DNA from: DSWT01 sp035415725
GTDB lineage: Bacteria > Chloroflexota > Anaerolineae > B4-G1 > SLSP01
NCBI GenBank assembly: GCA_035415725.1
Contig: DAOOGN010000103.1
Span: 1-14,260 of the forward strand
Direction: 5' to 3'
Length of the DNA stretch: 14,260 nucleotides
Under the pieces are notes generated by a model. That model saw only the letters and a program-made list of their open reading frames with translations. It was not told the DNA's origin and did not search any database. The position numbers and the translations under genes are program-made. Below are positions 14,187 through 14,260 of this stretch, one piece after another. How positions within the stretch are numbered: position 1 is the first letter of the stretch; the number at the start of each line of letters is the position of its first letter.

Positions 14187-14260
14187 GGGGGTGTGGCGGG
14201 CGGCGAAGCCGCCCGCCACACCCCCTCTTTTTCGCCCCCTTCTTCCCCGCTTGCGGGGGA
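14187..14260 (+). repeat. Composite hairpin repeat A, copy 2 (runs off the window)
   Basis: An 18-bp perfect stem (14187-14204 with 14208-14225), a GAA loop, a T-run at 14228-14232, then TTCGCCCCCTTCT and a CCCCGCTTGCGGGG dyad. Order and sequence match copy 1 at 4447-4530. It is oriented as a plus-strand terminator, but no plus-strand gene lies between 11361 and here, which argues for a dispersed element rather than a gene-specific terminator. Confidence 0.75.

Overview
The window is GC-rich and has four protein-coding genes of very different kinds, separated by spacers full of short repeats. My best guess is a member of the Chloroflexota (an Anaerolineae- or Caldilineae-like lineage). The grounds are the giant secreted DUF11-repeat protein without an LPXTG anchor, a YLP...R motif of the kind I remember from chloroflexal exported proteins, a Ycf45/SpoIIIAA-type R3H ATPase next to thymidylate kinase, and dense short hairpin repeats. 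This is inference from family knowledge; there is no rRNA or other firm phylogenetic marker.

Layout. (1) Bases 1-2268 (+) are nearly all of the large molybdenum-binding subunit of a xanthine dehydrogenase-family hydroxylase. Its N-terminus lies upstream of the window and it ends at a strong intrinsic terminator. (2) Bases 2448-4325 (+) encode a 625-residue DUF4914-type protein that looks like a divergent PEP carboxykinase-fold ATPase. It probably has its own promoter. (3) Bases 4326-4833 hold no gene but several repeat elements. (4) Bases 4834-11361 (+) encode a 2175-residue secreted protein: signal peptide, parallel beta-helix, Ig-like domain, ten DUF11-like modules and a C-terminal beta-propeller-like domain. 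One module is duplicated perfectly at DNA level (315 bp). (5) Bases 11362-11635 are a convergent spacer with three hairpin or repeat elements. (6) On the minus strand lie thymidylate kinase (11636-12277) and an R3H-domain ATPase (12463-14022), in the order R3H then tmk. (7) Bases 14023-14260 hold the likely upstream region of the R3H gene and then more repeats up to the window edge.

The four genes do not form one pathway. The first looks like the last gene of a molybdo-hydroxylase operon, the second and the giant surface protein look like single transcription units, and the minus-strand pair is housekeeping-like. The most notable signals are: the giant stalk protein with a distinctive inserted DUF11 subtype alternating with plain DUF11 modules and a fresh tandem duplication; the uncharacterised PEPCK-like protein; and several families of short repeats. 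One repeat family supplies the end of the tmk reading frame, another lies in frame inside the hydroxylase gene, and two copies of a third bracket the tmk/R3H pair in inverted orientation.
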